Below are positions 9,585 to 21,427 of a DNA stretch of 64,000 bases, piece by piece; position 1 is the stretch's first letter, and each line of letters opens with the position of its first letter. The stretch spans positions 43,998,247 through 44,062,246 of the forward strand of contig OW028576.1 of the NCBI GenBank assembly GCA_932294295.1, read 5' to 3'. Position numbers and translations under genes: made by a program. Source of the stretch: Alitta virens (Eukaryota; Annelida; Polychaeta; Phyllodocida; Nereididae). The notes below the pieces were generated by a model that was given only the letters and a program-made list of their open reading frames with translations, did not search any database and was not told the origin of the DNA.

Positions 9585-12500
9585 CTGCAGGATTGATATA
9601 TATATCGTGAATAAATACGGAAAAGGCAGACATTGGTTCAATTGCACTCATCCAGTCTTGATGCAAGACCCTCGATCAAGCCTCTGTGCAGGAGAGGGTC
9701 TTGGTGAATTCGGGGGAGCAAGAATCCTAATGGAGGAGCCAGGAATTTGTCTACGTAGACAACCATAAGAAACGAGCAGACAGATGTGCAGGTCATTAAC
9801 GTCAATGTTTCGATGCTTCTGGGTCTGAAGCTTAGTCAGCTTATAGACCAACTGCCAGAGGCAGACATAACATCAAATGCCATATACATGACATAGTGCA
9901 ATGAACCCAAGGTCAAATAAGCGCCATCTATAGCATGTGTCCTCTAGGTATCCTCTGCAGTTTTAGTCTAAGTTTTTTTTTTTTATTTCATCACTGATTG
10001 ACAGATTTACTATTACATTACAGTACATTACATAAAATTATGTAAAACATGTGCTCACCTGTAATTGCTGCCAAAAATACAAATAATCTTCTTTTGTATC
10101 TCTCCAAGTGTGAATCTCAAATGCTATTTGTTTCACGTGTACGAGGGCATTTTCTTTTAACATGGCAGCAATCGAAGCCCATTCCGAAAACTCCACATCA
10201 AATTTGACCATGTCTATTGTTTTCTGCAAATACAATTTGGAATTTTATGTTTCTTTTTCAATATGTGTTTATTTATTTATAAAACATAGTTATACAGGGT
10301 AAAACAAGACTTTGAGCAACAGCTTTTTTACAATGCAGATTGAAGTGCATGTAAAACAGAGAAACAAGGTCATGTAAACAATATAGTAAATTCTAAGTTT
10401 GACTTGGGACATGTACATTGTTTTCATTACACCTTGTTTCTCTGTTTGACACTTCATCTTATAAAGTACCGGGACTCCATGCTTTATATTCTTATGATCA
10501 ATATGATGTTGAGATGGTGTTAAAACTTTGTGTCGTCACCTCGCAGCCCGGCAACCTTATTATGTACATGTTTTTCTCGTTTACTCATCTTGAGTAAATG
10601 AATCAATTTCTCTTATAGTCTATAGGCTGGTGTATGGTATTAAAGGTCTAACAATGAAATTACAAAATAATTAGATATCCATGTGCTGAGTTTACATAAT
10701 TCTTGTTCTGACAAGCAGGCAATTCAGAAAAATTGCCATCCTAAAAAAATATGAATCCTTTTCTCTAGTATTTTAAGAAAATATTTCTTAAGTCAATACA
10801 CACTACACAGCCTATCGGCTACATAGTTTAACCAGTTATTTTGTTTAACTAGGTAAACTAGCAAAGAATGTCCATAATTAGGTCTCTGGGCTGATAGGTG
10901 ACAGCACACAGTGTTAACCCAACGGTGACCAATATTGAATTGGCATTGTGCCGATTTGGAATGCTATATGGGTGATAAGGACTCAGTGGAAACTGCTCTC
11001 GATTTTCTCAGTATAAATATTACATTTTTTGTAATATAAACGAATTTCATACAATTGTATCTAGAGCAAGAATACTGATTTCCACCACAGTAAATGTAGT
11101 ATTCGTGCATTTGGACTTACATTGACATGACCAAGTTGCTTCAACAGAGAAGCGAGTGTTCTCATTTTCCATCCGTTTTCATTGTGTTCTTCATCTTTGC
11201 CTCCGAGTCCGATGTTGTAAAACCAGACACGTTCACTATGCTTGTGGTCGTCTTTGCCTATGCTGAAATAAGACGTAGACCAAATATGTAGCATTACAGG
11301 CATGAGCCGGTGACATTTATAATTTGTATACTTTGTCTCTGGTTGGGACCCTGAATCCTGAGGTGAGAAGTAAAAATAATTATTTATCCAAAAAAATCAA
11401 TCATTACCTTGGATCAAAGGCCATAACGGAACAGCCATATTGAGTTGAAATTGCCTCATCAAAGCTCCAATCATTTCGTATGCTGCAATTGCAATAAAAA
11501 TCAATATTGACATATATATATATTGACAATAGACACCCCCAGAAGAAAGATGTGTACAACTACCATACCTCCAACCTATTGGCTAGAGGGGTAATTTCTT
11601 TAGCCAAACTGGTTAATGTGCATGCTTGTATTAAGTTGCCACCCAACACGAAAAATACAGTACGTTTACATGAGGCAGATGCAGATACATTCAGATATTT
11701 ATTATCATATCATTTGGCAGCTTTTGCTGGTTTGTACTGTTTGTGTGGTATTCAGTTAAATTGTGTTGTACATGGCCAAATGTGCCACATGCAATTTCCA
11801 TGACAAGGATAAACGTATGGAAAACGCATGGTTTTTGCCTAATATAATGATGTAAAAACCATGCGTTTATCTAAACACATGGAAAATGCACGTAGCACAT
11901 TTGGTCATGTTTTTCTCCAGTGTGTCATTTGTTGAAGGCTGGTTGGAAGGTTAGACTATTGGATTTAGAGAGAATTTGTGTTCATTCCAGTGTCTATCTA
12001 ATCTATTCTTGAATGCGTTGGTTGAGGTGGCTATCACTATTTCTTCGGGGAGATTGTTTCATCTGTGGGTAAAGAATTTTTGGGTATGGGATTTGGCACA
12101 TCTTGGCTTCTTCAGTTTCAGTGGGTGGCCTCTTGTTGATACCTCTCTGTCTTCCAGCTGAATGGGTTGACTGTATTGATATGATGTAGATATTTGTAGA
12201 CTTCAATCATATCCCCTTTGATTCTTCTGTAGGTTTATTGGTTAAACCATGAATAACAATGTCATTCTAAGAAATATAACTTTCACTACAACCTCACCCC
12301 ATGAGCAGGACCTGAAGCACCATCTAGTGTGACAACTTTACAGCACATCTAGCAGTTGAGCTAAAGAGCAGCTGCCCCCAAGATAGGGTTAGTGCTAATT
12401 GGTAGGTGAGGGAGCTGTATAGGGGAGAGTGGGGAACAATGAGACATTTTGTTTGTTTGTTTTCACTCATGACAAAAAATCTAAAACCAAGGCATAGCTG

Positions 12501-15500
12501 ACTTCCCACTTTGGATGTACGTTATATAGTCGTGCATACTTTCCAGTAATTTCAGGTTCCTACCTTGTGTAAGATTAGAGTTATTCAACACAATGTCAGT
12601 GCAAGTCATTTGTCTCATTGTTCCCCACTGGTGGGGTACTCTGACACAAGCTAAGTGGTAGAGTGAGACATGGCTTGATAGTACAAAAAAAAGCAAAATG
12701 TGTCAGAATACCCTCAGCTTTGGAAACAATTTATTTTCATTATCCATTGAAGCTTACCAGCAGTCACAGGAAGATGTGATGATGAGATGGTAAGCCTTAA
12801 AGTCCACACGATGTCATGAATGTACCTCATTTCTGTGGCCATTCACTTTGCCTGGCATAGACACTATCAATTCAACATGTCATGCAACTAAAATCAAGAT
12901 GTAATTTCCCTTATGAAGAGTTACATTGAATTGACTGTCTCACCCTTCCCCATTCACGCTTCGTCTCAATCTTCCCAATGCTGGTTTTAAAATAAACTTG
13001 TGACCTTTTGAGTCTATAGCGCTGTTTATTAATATCTGGTTAGGTAGTGTTGGAGTACTTCCATAAAAGGCAGTGTTTTAATGGTCTCCTCTACCAGGAT
13101 CGTATTAATCTAATAAACAGATGTGTTATGACAAAAAGAGCACTTACCCAACAGAATATATGAGACAATTATTTTGTTTCGGTTGATATGGGCCAACCAT
13201 ACATAGTTCCCAACCTCCGTCTGTGACTTTGCCGAATCGTTTAGTCTCTGAACATTTGCAGTGGTTTCTCATGACATGCCTGAAATTGGAAAGGGAAACT
13301 TAGTAATTTAATTAGAATACTAATAACCAAAATGATGATAGTTCTCTAGCGTGGCAACTTTACAATAGTGGACTTTCACGGAAGGTTCTCTGTGTTTCCA
13401 CCAGGTGGCTATGACAGAATACTGCCACTCTATTGGCTGAAAAGGTTCCCGCCCTTGACTGTGATTGGCTGAAGCAAAGTACATCCTAGCAGCAGTATTT
13501 TTAATGCATTTTAATGTATATTTGACATCTTATTATTTAGTTGATTTCTGTTATTTCCCAGAGATAATTATATTTATGGAATCAGTTAGGTATGACCTAC
13601 CATGTCTAAAAGGCAAAATTAATAATAAGAGGAGAGGAAAGACTTATGTCTTGCTGATTTCAGGGTTGCTCAGTGAAAATAATCTATTCCCAGACTGTAT
13701 GAGCTGAAGAGCTCAGCAATTGTAGGCGACATAGTTGTGTACCAGGCTTGTGTTACTGATTGATAGTTAAAATATATGTATTCAGGTAAACAATTAGTTA
13801 CACAACTATTGTACAATTGACCCTGAGAATAAATGAAAGCTCTAAATACAGTTTAAAAGTGGAGAATGAATTAATTGCTTTAAAATCATTTGGCATGATA
13901 CAATTGTTGATGGTTTGTCTTTCTTTCAGGCCGGACAATTGCTGACATCTGGGATTAAACTTACCTGTAGTATTTATCCCTTGCATCTTCTAGCAAATCC
14001 TCACAACTAAGTACGATGGGTTCATAACAGTTAAACGACAGTTTAGGATTAGAGTTCGTACTAATATCACATCCATATGCGGGCACCACAGATTTTGATG
14101 GGAAGACGCTCTTGCAGATAGCGCTACTTTCTGGAGGAGCGGGAACTGTGTAAACACTTCTCGGGCTTTTTAGCTTCATGGGTTTAGCTTTAGTGGCATC
14201 GACATGCACTTTGTTCACTGTTTCTTTAATTAACTGGTTCAGAATGACACCAATGTGATTAGTAGCCACTGAGTTTCTGCGCACTTCATCTTTCAGTTCC
14301 TGAAAAATGATATACAAATTATATTCAGTTTTTGTTTAACATTCTATAAATCATGGCTTTAAGTCCACACCATGCTACACATTTACCCCATGGGTGGCAT
14401 TCGTCACTTGCCCCAGCAAAGACACTTAAGTGTACACAAGGCACCGTCAATTTAACATCTCATGCCACCGACATCCAGCTGGGATAAATACATGCCTCAT
14501 GCAATGCAACTGGGTATAAAGCTTATATGACCAGCTGCCAGAGGCAGATGTAATCATGAGATGATAATGCTTGGAGTCCACATTATGTTACACATTTCCC
14601 CATGGGTGGTTCTTTTACTTGCCCCAGCATGGATACTAACATTAGGGTGATGAATGTGCTAAATGGAGAAATGGTAACTTTAAGATCTGGAATAGCAGAT
14701 TTAAAGTGATATTCATTCATATATAATCATGTGATTTTGTGTTTTTTTGGAATTTAATGCTTCATAAAAAATCACAACCTTTTTAATAACTGCAAATTCG
14801 TTTTAATACCATTGTAAGTTTCATTTTTCAGGAAGTTAATGCTCGTGAATCTGTGGTATTTTATAAAAAAAATTTACTGAATTCAACAATAGGTTAATAT
14901 CCCACTTCTAAAAGTTGCAAATGTATTATATTCTAGTTCTAATTGGCCTATATCAAAAGTAAACAGGTGGCACTGTCCTTCAATTTGATTATTTTATGAA
15001 AGGATTGTTTAGAACATAAACATGAGGGCATACCGCTCAAGACACCCTACAATGGTAATATAAGGAACTAGAACATATGACACCATGATTTAGTGCTATC
15101 ATCTTTTTTTAATTGATCAATAAACTTGTAAAAATCTGAGTTATAAATGGAGCATAATGCTCGGGACAAAATAATCTTCCCTCTAATTCATATACAGTGT
15201 AACTTGCCTTAGTGATCAGCTCTTTAGAGCAGCCACCTGGCTTAGCGGTCAGTCTGATTCCACCCGAACGAAATACTATGTAAATGCACCTGGATTTAGC
15301 AGCCACCTCCATTCTGTGGCCAGCGGTCAGCAGATTTCACTCAACACCCTATGTTGACCTGCACTGAGTGGTCAGTTGCTATCATTATAAATATAAACAT
15401 TTTCTTCTCCCAGTATATTTTATAGAGCAATAACATTCTATAGTTAGAAAATGTCAATAGTAAATATCTGTGAAATCATTCAGTAATATAAATATTCTAA

Positions 15501-16971
15501 TCAATATTCTATGAAAACCAGGTTTGCATTATTTACAACTGACTTCAGCAGCCACCTGGCTTTAGCAGCCACTTTGGCCACTTCTCTTGACTGACCACTT
15601 AACACCATTGCATGGTATACCAGTGACACAGGGAAAAAACTAGATTAAAGTTTGAGTTACAGATATTTTAACAACTATTATCACTATCTTTCTGCAAAAT
15701 TTCAGCCATCTATATGCTAAAATACTTGCATAATTTCTTCCTTATGTTAGTATGAAGAGTGTCTCTTGTAAAATAACCTAATTATCTTAGTTTAGAAAAC
15801 TAGAGTTAATATACATTATATATATATTGAAACTAATCAACATTTAATCAACTTCAAAATGTCACACTAAAAAACGATAAAAAATGCCGTTTGTCTTTTA
15901 ATTCATTTGCCTCAATTGAGTAATATAGCTATATTTTATGCTAGACTTTATTATGATACCTAAGGCTTATTTTTGCACTATTAGGCTTTATGCAACCGGG
16001 TTAGGGTTTAAAATCGTTCTCTTATGTCAAATTATTTATGTTCATGGAGTTTTATATGCTTTTTTTTATTATATTCTCTAGCTCAGTCTACTTAGAAATA
16101 TTGATAGAAAAATAAAAAATAAAATAAAAACAACGCAACGAAATTATCATGCCATATATCATGCTTTATCATCTGCTTATCTAATGTTATCAATTTTTTT
16201 TTTTCAAGCCAATATTGCAACATAGAATCGAAATTAGACAGACTAAAATTGTTATCTGAATGATGTCATAAACATGAAATAATGTGAAAGAATTGAGTCT
16301 TAATAGTGAGGTGGTCTTAATAACTGTAAGTTTGTAACAAAACAATTATGATACATAGGTCATTTGGTATAATTTAAATTATTTTTTTTATTTCAATATA
16401 TTTTAACAGGGTAACATGCGTCAGACTATTCGCTGTTTTACAACAGGGCCATGTATATTTAAAATACAACATATACAAATTTACCAACAAGGATAAAATC
16501 ATCAATAAAACAATCAGATATATAAAGCATTTGAATAATTACAGTGGTAAAATTCATTTAGCCTTTCTTTTAAAATCATCAATTACTGTGCAATCTTTCA
16601 TGTAATTAGGCAAATTATTCCATAGTCTTGGACACTGATATCTAAATGAAGCTTTAGTAACATTAATATTAACATCATTCTCATTAACATGTCAACCTTT
16701 CTGAAACTTCTACAGACATAATTGTTTCATTGCACAGATAGTCAGGTGCTAAACCGTGAATGCATTGAAACATAAACAGTGCCATTAGGTTAACTGTTAT
16801 TAAATCTGCCAATTAATAATGAACAGTATAATGTCTCACCTTTAAGCCTAAGTTGTATTGTTCAGCCTCATTTTTGTAACTCGCGATGTTGGATATTAAG
16901 TATGAAAGTATGATTAAAATGAGAAATACTGAAATGATTTGCCAAATGTTCTTCCTTGCAGTAAGAGCCAT
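9363..16971 (-). CDS. METTL24-like: METTL24-like methyltransferase, gene B (7 exons)
   Basis: Joined coding exons on the minus strand are 16,971-16,840; 14,299-13,965; 13,279-13,148; 11,482-11,408; 11,262-11,121; 10,223-10,059; 9,584-9,363. Every junction is GT-AG and all phases agree, giving 400 residues. The protein has a short cytosolic N-terminus, a signal-anchor (about residues 9-30), a stem of about 125 residues, then a domain with CKCSE, DGGWELC, CLIYSVGIRNDWSFD and GCSVMAFDPS. These motifs match my memory of METTL24 and the Methyltransf_22 family, in which a SAM-binding fold is inferred. The topology suggests a type II protein facing the secretory lumen. The substrate is unknown. It is the middle member of a three-gene tandem array, and all introns are full of repeats. 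Confidence 0.82.
9828..9875 (-). mobile_element. SINE family 1, tail fragment
   Basis: Matches the tail of the SINE at 54,838-55,178 (GGGTCTGAAGCTTAGTCAGC, then CTGCCAGAGGCAGAC). A counterpart is at 32,262-32,320 in copy C. Confidence 0.6.
10059..10223 (-). CDS. METTL24-like: METTL24-like gene B, exon 6
   Basis: 165 bp, phase 0 at both ends, with a TTTGCAG acceptor and GTGAGC donor. It codes KTIDMVKFDVEFSEW, then a stretch containing HVKQIAFEIHTW. The VKFDVEFSEW segment is the acidic strand typical of this methyltransferase family. Confidence 0.85.
11121..11262 (-). CDS. METTL24-like: METTL24-like gene B, exon 5
   Basis: 142 bp. The acceptor TATTTCAG at 11,263-11,270 was chosen because it joins FDP to SIGKDDHKHSERVWFYNIGL in frame; an acceptor farther upstream gives a stop. 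It ends in phase 0 at a GTAAGT donor after KQLGHVN. Confidence 0.87.
11408..11482 (-). CDS. METTL24-like: METTL24-like gene B, exon 4
   Basis: A 75-bp micro-exon too short for ordinary ORF scanning. Read in the phase set by exon 3, it codes IRNDWSFDEAISTQYGCSVM and then AFDP, completing the glycine/acidic motif of the methyltransferase domain. The acceptor is ATTGCAG and the donor GTAATG. Confidence 0.88.
11770..11910. mobile_element. Hairpin MITE, ACATGGCCAAATGTG family
   Basis: A 141-bp, almost fully self-complementary element with ends ACATGGCCAAATGTG and CACATTTGGTCATGT. Copy C at about 33,497 lacks it, giving an empty site. A second member is at 36,382-36,531. Confidence 0.85.
11930..12235 (-). 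mobile_element. CR1-like non-LTR fragment (C-terminus of RT ORF)
   Basis: Minus-strand reading in shifting frames gives pieces such as RRIKGDMIEVYKYLH and, nearer the end, NAFKNRLDRHWNEH (about 11,975-12,015). These are typical of the very C-terminus of CR1-type reverse-transcriptase proteins. It is decayed and 5'-truncated. The distal half is kept in copy C at 33,520-33,690. Confidence 0.7.
12429..12628. mobile_element. Possible MITE with 17-bp inverted repeats
   Basis: GTGGGGAACAATGAGAC at 12,429-12,445 is repeated inverted and without mismatch at 12,612-12,628. There is no coding capacity inside. The related word GTCTCACTGTTCCCC is tandemly amplified in copy C at 34,093-34,235. Confidence 0.5.
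12755..12895 (-). mobile_element. SINE family 1 fragment
   Basis: Body-and-tail remnant (GATGATGAGATGGTAAGCC, then GGCATAGACACTATCAATTC). Its counterpart is at 33,695-33,815. Confidence 0.5.
13148..13279 (-). CDS. METTL24-like: METTL24-like gene B, exon 3
   Basis: 132 bp between a TTTCAG acceptor and a GTAAGTG donor. It codes HVMRNHCKCSETKRFGKV, then DGGWELCMVGPYQ and NNCLIYSVG. The paired cysteines and DGGWELC open the conserved methyltransferase domain. Confidence 0.9.
13965..14299 (-). CDS. METTL24-like: METTL24-like gene B, exon 2
   Basis: 335 bp between a TTTTTCAG acceptor and a GTAAGT donor. It codes the stem region, starting ELKDEVRRNS and ending LLEDARDKYYR, with TVPAPPESSAICKSVFP in the middle. 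Residues DEVRR through SPRS (44 codons) are missing from copy C without a frame change. Confidence 0.88.
14350..14635 (-). mobile_element. SINE family 1, two partial units
   Basis: Two adjacent pieces of the SINE body (ACATTTACCCCATGGGTGG twice; GACCAGCTGCCAGAGGCAGA once). The first piece also occurs in copy C at 35,065-35,215; the second does not. Confidence 0.6.
14640..15190. other. Gene-free intron stretch specific to copy B
   Basis: AT-rich intron 1 of gene B with no recognisable element. It is absent from copy C. Confidence 0.4.
15195..15605. repeat. Degenerate CAGCCACCTGGCTTTAG repeat
   Basis: Diverged tandem units built on AGCAGCCACCTGGCTTTAGC and GGCCACTT...TGACCACTT recur from 15,225 to 15,600; the second part is also at 1-300. 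The reverse complement (AGGTGG) resembles the minisatellite unit at 60,491-60,985. Confidence 0.5.
16223..16224. other. Empty target site of the Tc1 element
   Basis: The sequence TTGCAACATAGAATCG in copy B is exactly what copy A reads when the Tc1 element and one TA are removed (left flank 931-940, right flank 2,593-2,600). Confidence 0.95.
16385..16805 (-). mobile_element. 3' fragment of a CR1/L2-like non-LTR element (copy B)
   Basis: Paralogous to 2,745-3,175, with the same readable C-terminal piece on the minus strand. It is an ancestral insertion shared by all three copies. Confidence 0.7.
16840..16971 (-). CDS. METTL24-like: METTL24-like gene B, exon 1
   Basis: Starts at the ATG at 16,971 and codes MALTARKNIWQ, about 20 hydrophobic residues, then SYKNEAEQYNLGLK, ending in phase 0 at a GTGAG donor. 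Basic residues before the hydrophobic run favour an N-in signal-anchor (type II). An upstream in-frame ATG at 17,040 also exists, but this ATG is kept in copies A, B and C. Confidence 0.83.
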
Positions 16972-17179
16972 TGTGCTAGAATGAAAATATTTGCCTGCAA
17001 TTATCAGCCAGGTGGAGCTGATTACAATATAATCTTTCAAGTAGGCAAGCTTGTTGAGGCTTGTAGGCTTTAAGCTTTTAATCCACTTTGCGCATACGAA
17101 TGGTGTTTAATATTACAGTGTGCATGACTCATTTATGTTCAAACATGCATATACATTTTACATATTCATTCTAATAAGA

Positions 17180-17194
17180 GGGGGGGGGGGGGGG
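17180..17194. repeat. Poly-G tract
   Basis: 15 consecutive G. Others are at 29,190-29,203 (G), 48,300-48,319 (C) and 62,359-62,375 (G). A potential G-quadruplex and sequencing-error hot spot. Confidence 0.85.
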
Positions 17195-17399
17195 TTCACG
17201 CAATATGGATGTAAACAGGGTCAGTAATTGTTACTGTTTTTAACTGCATAAGGTATATACAAAATGATAATGTTGATAATCAGAAAAAGTGAATATATCT
17301 AGATAGTTATATGACTACAAATATAGCTATTACTGACAGCACAATTTTCTCTAGAGGTTTTAAGGTAATGCTTTTTTATGCATGTTTCTCTTTGATTTC

Positions 17400-18110
17400 T
17401 AAAGTGCCTGGGGTCCTATGTTAAAAGCCAGTAATCGAAAGAAATTGGAGGTTAAACAAAATCAAGCTGTCAGAGCTATGTTTAAATTAAACAGAAGAAC
17501 CAGACAAAGCCCATTTTATAAGAAAGCTGAGATACTTGTGTTAGAAGATCTAGTAGATTTGTCTCTGTTAGGTATTTCATATAGGTATTTGAATGATACT
17601 CTGCCAAAACGTATTGGCAATTTATTTGAAATTCCATCGCATAACCAAGCAACTAGAGATAGAAACATTTTGCAAACACCTATTCATATCCTTCAGATCT
17701 TTAATCAAGTTTTTAAGGAAGAGCTCTGCACCTGTGGCTGCATTTACCACATCAATTAAGAAATGTACAACGCAAATATCATTTGTAAAATCCTATTCAA
17801 AAGCACGTTTCAATCATTATTAGCATTATTAGCACTATATATTTTTTTTTTCTCTTGTCATTGAAAAATGGTGTTGATAATACAAACATTAAGTCCAATG
17901 TTTATTTTTCATTTTTCTCGTTTTCTTGTTGCCTTGTTTTATATATTCTGTATTTTTGATTGATTAAAATGTTTTCTTTTAATGGGGGCGGGGTTACTAT
18001 ATATTGTTTTCCCTCAAGTGTACCCCTATTACCAGTCAGTTTTGTGATATTCATGTAGCACTCACTTGTAAAATTGTAATTGCGGAGATTGGTGAAAATA
18101 AATCAACTCT
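17400..18110 (+). mobile_element. 5'-truncated CR1/L2-like non-LTR fragment
   Basis: The plus strand carries the last part of a reverse-transcriptase ORF: RKKLEVKQNQAVRAMFKLNR, then ILVLEDLVDLSLLG and NDTLPKRIGNLF (17,418-17,700). The frame then shifts by one for KSYSKARFNHY and a stop at 17,821. An AT-rich 3' tail follows to about 18,110. The layout matches the C-termini of the elements at 37,276 and 53,971. Confidence 0.78.
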
Positions 18111-20190
18111 AAAAACTCAATTATTCCATACATTCCTAACTGAATCATTCATTGTCTGTTTTCCTATTTTACTGTCACTGTGATGAAAATAAAGATATCT
18201 TATTTCAGTTCATTTTTATTGCAGTTATTTATATCATACGGGAATTATGCTTTTTAATGTTATCATAAGAGGTTTATCAAAACAAGGTCACTGCAGGGGA
18301 GGGGGGGGGGTAATTTGGGAAATAAAAGGGGTGATAAAGAAGCTGATGTGATATTTTACAGATCTTCAAAACCATGATCCAATTGTTTCTTCACTTCCCC
18401 TATTGCCTGTCGATTAATGCTAAAAACTGTCAATTTGTATCACCATATTCTCTCTCTTTTTTATGGTGAAATATCTATCTCACAGATTTCTTTTATGACA
18501 ATAAAATTCTGCATATATTTATATGCCAAAACCGTCATAACCGGAAGACCCAATGGCCCCTATTTCCCCTTTTACCACTATGATAAGTTACCTGGATTTT
18601 AGGGCACTATGGGTCACGGTTTACACTATTTCCGAGAATTATCTGTTTTTATTTGACCTCAATTTAGACAGGTATAATCATCAACCGTTATCGCACATAA
18701 AAAATATTAAATTTTACGGCCTTTCAGCCAATCAGACATCTGGAATCTTCGAAATTAGGATACGCAAAACCTCGGACAAGAGTTGCAACGCCACAAACGG
18801 AACCAACCAATGTTCATAGTGTTTACTAACTTAAATATACAAACACAGACTAATCAGTAATGTCATTAAACAGGAGATCACACAATGTTGGACTAGTAAC
18901 AGCAGGAGTTGCTAAGGAGTTGCTGTAATGCATTCATGAAGAAATGAACTGTGGACTAGCCAAATGTGAAATCAATGAACTCTTATATGTGCTGTGCACT
19001 ACATGACTTTTATATTTCTTAAATTTACCAAGTCAAAATGTTAACCTATGTTGTTTCATTCTATTGTATTTGGACTTTTCCTTAACTCAATTTCATAATT
19101 TTTGAATTCCAGTCCCAATGGCTGGTTGCACTTTCGAGTATGAATAATCATAACAATAATAATTATGATAATGAATCGTGTTTACAATATGTTAGCTCAG
19201 CTGTTCTGTAATTATACAATAAATCACTTGAAAAATGATAGCCATCTGCCCTTGGTTATTTTGTAGTATGAGAATATATGTGTTGCGCTGTGATATCATT
19301 TTGATTAATGTGTGTGTGTGAAATAAATTAACTAGAATGTGTGGGGACAAAAAAAGAAAGAAAAAAAAAGTGTGCATGATGGATCAGTTTTCTAATTAAG
19401 CTCTTATTGAATTTAGAATCCATGCTGTCTATGGCAGGTTGGGATGTAGCACACAAAGAGTGGCCATCCTGGGAATTAAACTTTTCATAATGTAAATTGC
19501 CATACAACAAATTCAAAATCATCACGGGTTTAAATCAATCTTTCAAGTCTCAGCCAAGAAAACGTTAGCACTGGGCTGCATATAATTTGACCGAACCTAG
19601 AAATGAGTACTCAGCTGCAGCTAAATCCCACATCAATCTATGCACCATTGACAAGGCATGTAGACGATGGATATGACATAAAACGATTCACCTTATGACT
19701 GACACGTAATCCCATAGACAAATATCCTACATTGATCAGACAAGCAGAATCATTGAATATGTGATCTCAGCTGTGATGTACAATAAATCACAAAGAATGT
19801 CACCCTTGAAAATTTTTGTTGTTGATGGTTTTAATTTTACAGAGCTATTTTACTTGCCCCAGCTTAGACACCACGTATAAGGCACCACCAATTCAATGTC
19901 TTATGTAACTGACATACATGCAGCTGAAACTGTCTGCAAGTTTACTGCTTAATTGTTTTTAGCAAGCAGTCTACAAAACTTAAAGTGATCTACTTCTTTT
20001 CACTCTGTAGTGCTTAATGGAGAGCATTCTAATATCCAAATTTTTGGCATTTTTGTTCTCAAATGATATTGAGCAACTTTAAATTGATCAAGGGCGTTGA
20101 TTGCTCTTGATGGTGGGGGACAATGCAGGCCTATACTATGTCTGTCCAACCATGACTTTTCCTTCCGTGTACCTGTGATGGCAGTAAGTG
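18111..20190. other. Gene-free spacer between duplicated units B and C
   Basis: No credible ORF, RNA or repeat structure apart from a short SINE family 1 remnant near 19,855-19,930. The short ORFs here show no domain or family motifs. Confidence 0.4.
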
Positions 20191-20420
20191 GTGTACACAC
20201 TGTCACATAAAAAATGAACCATGTACATAGCTATACATGCTCACTTGTGGCTCTGTTAATCACGTATAAAATACTTTCCACGACCGTAAAAGAGGCAGTC
20301 GTAGATCATACGCCGAATGTCCGTCAAATGCTGGCTCAACGTCCGTTAAACGCTCCCCAAATGTCCATGGCCAATCAGGCATCCTTCAGGCACTCGTAGG
20401 CACTTGTAGATCACTCGTAG

Positions 20421-20719
20421 TGAGCCATAGTAAGGCACCTGGCATGATTGTCTAGGACTGTGCAGTTCAGTGAAAGAGCCCTAGGCCTGTGCAAAGCAGT
20501 CTAGTTCAGTAGATGGGCCCGAGGACTGAGGAGGAGGAAAGTCACTCGGTGCAACAACGTAGTACTGAAATGCTGCAACGCAAAACGACCCTTAAATAGC
20601 CCAGAATCACTACAATTGGTTACATTTTGGCTAGTATAAGTAAGATTAAGTAAACAGCAAGAATTAGTAGAGGGGAACACGCCAGAGAGGGAGGCACAGG
20701 CAAGAAAAGGGGGAAATGT
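20421..20719 (+). repeat. 5' LTR, truncated
   Basis: Aligns with 27,804-28,107 at roughly 90% identity, starting TG. It diverges after GGGGGAAA at 20,715, so the distal part of the LTR is missing. Confidence 0.85.
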
Positions 20720-21427
20720 TCTCCTGTTCAGTGTGAACACCAGAATTTGAGAAAATTTTAGGTTTCACAGAACTCTCTGATTTAGCACACATCAGAAGAG
20801 CCTCAGCACTCAACATTGAGGCATCATCTTATATATCCAATCTATTGAGAACCATGGCAATGTTAGTGAACAATTAAATCTCAGAAGCAATAATTTCTTT
20901 AATCCTTGCGCCAGTGAGCACAAATTATTTCTAACAAAGATATAATACAAGTTTAATTATATCCATATGTATATATAGCAATATTGGAACTGCATAAGGT
21001 ATGCAGGTCTCCATAGGTTATCTACAGTTACTTCAAAAAGTTTTTACTTCAAAAAATTTCTTCCCAACCTTCAGTTTTCTGCAAGATTTTGTAAAAACAA
21101 AAAGGCCATTTCCACAAAAATAATTATCATTTAATTTATCATACTAATCAGGAACTAATATTTTGTATATACTAGTTTAATGAAACAACTGTAAACATAC
21201 TTGTAGATCTGTATTGAGGGTTAGCTGATGACAAGCAGACAGGTTTTTTGTGGTGACATTAACGCGGTGTCATTAAAGGTCACAAATTAAACACTAGGAG
21301 GCAGGCAGAGCTCATAAAACTGAGGTAACGGTATTTGTGATCACTCAACAAGTGTTTTAGATGTTTTTAGAGCTTTTTAGCATCACTAAAAACTCCATAG
21401 GACACCTTAGGTTCAAAATATATATTT

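Larger units (their letters stand above)
5180..17235. repeat. Segmental duplication, copy B
   Basis: Matches copy C (about 20,360-20,420 plus 28,342-36,545) over most of its length, including all exons and most introns of the METTL24-like gene. Its right end (15,310-17,175) also matches copy A closely. Copy B has a stretch absent from C (about 14,530-15,900). C lacks about 690 bases of B around 12,085-12,775. Confidence 0.9.

Noticed and set aside
18553..18819. 88-codon plus-strand frame in the spacer
   Set aside because: No family motif, no splice context and no counterpart in the duplicated units; length is within chance for this base composition.
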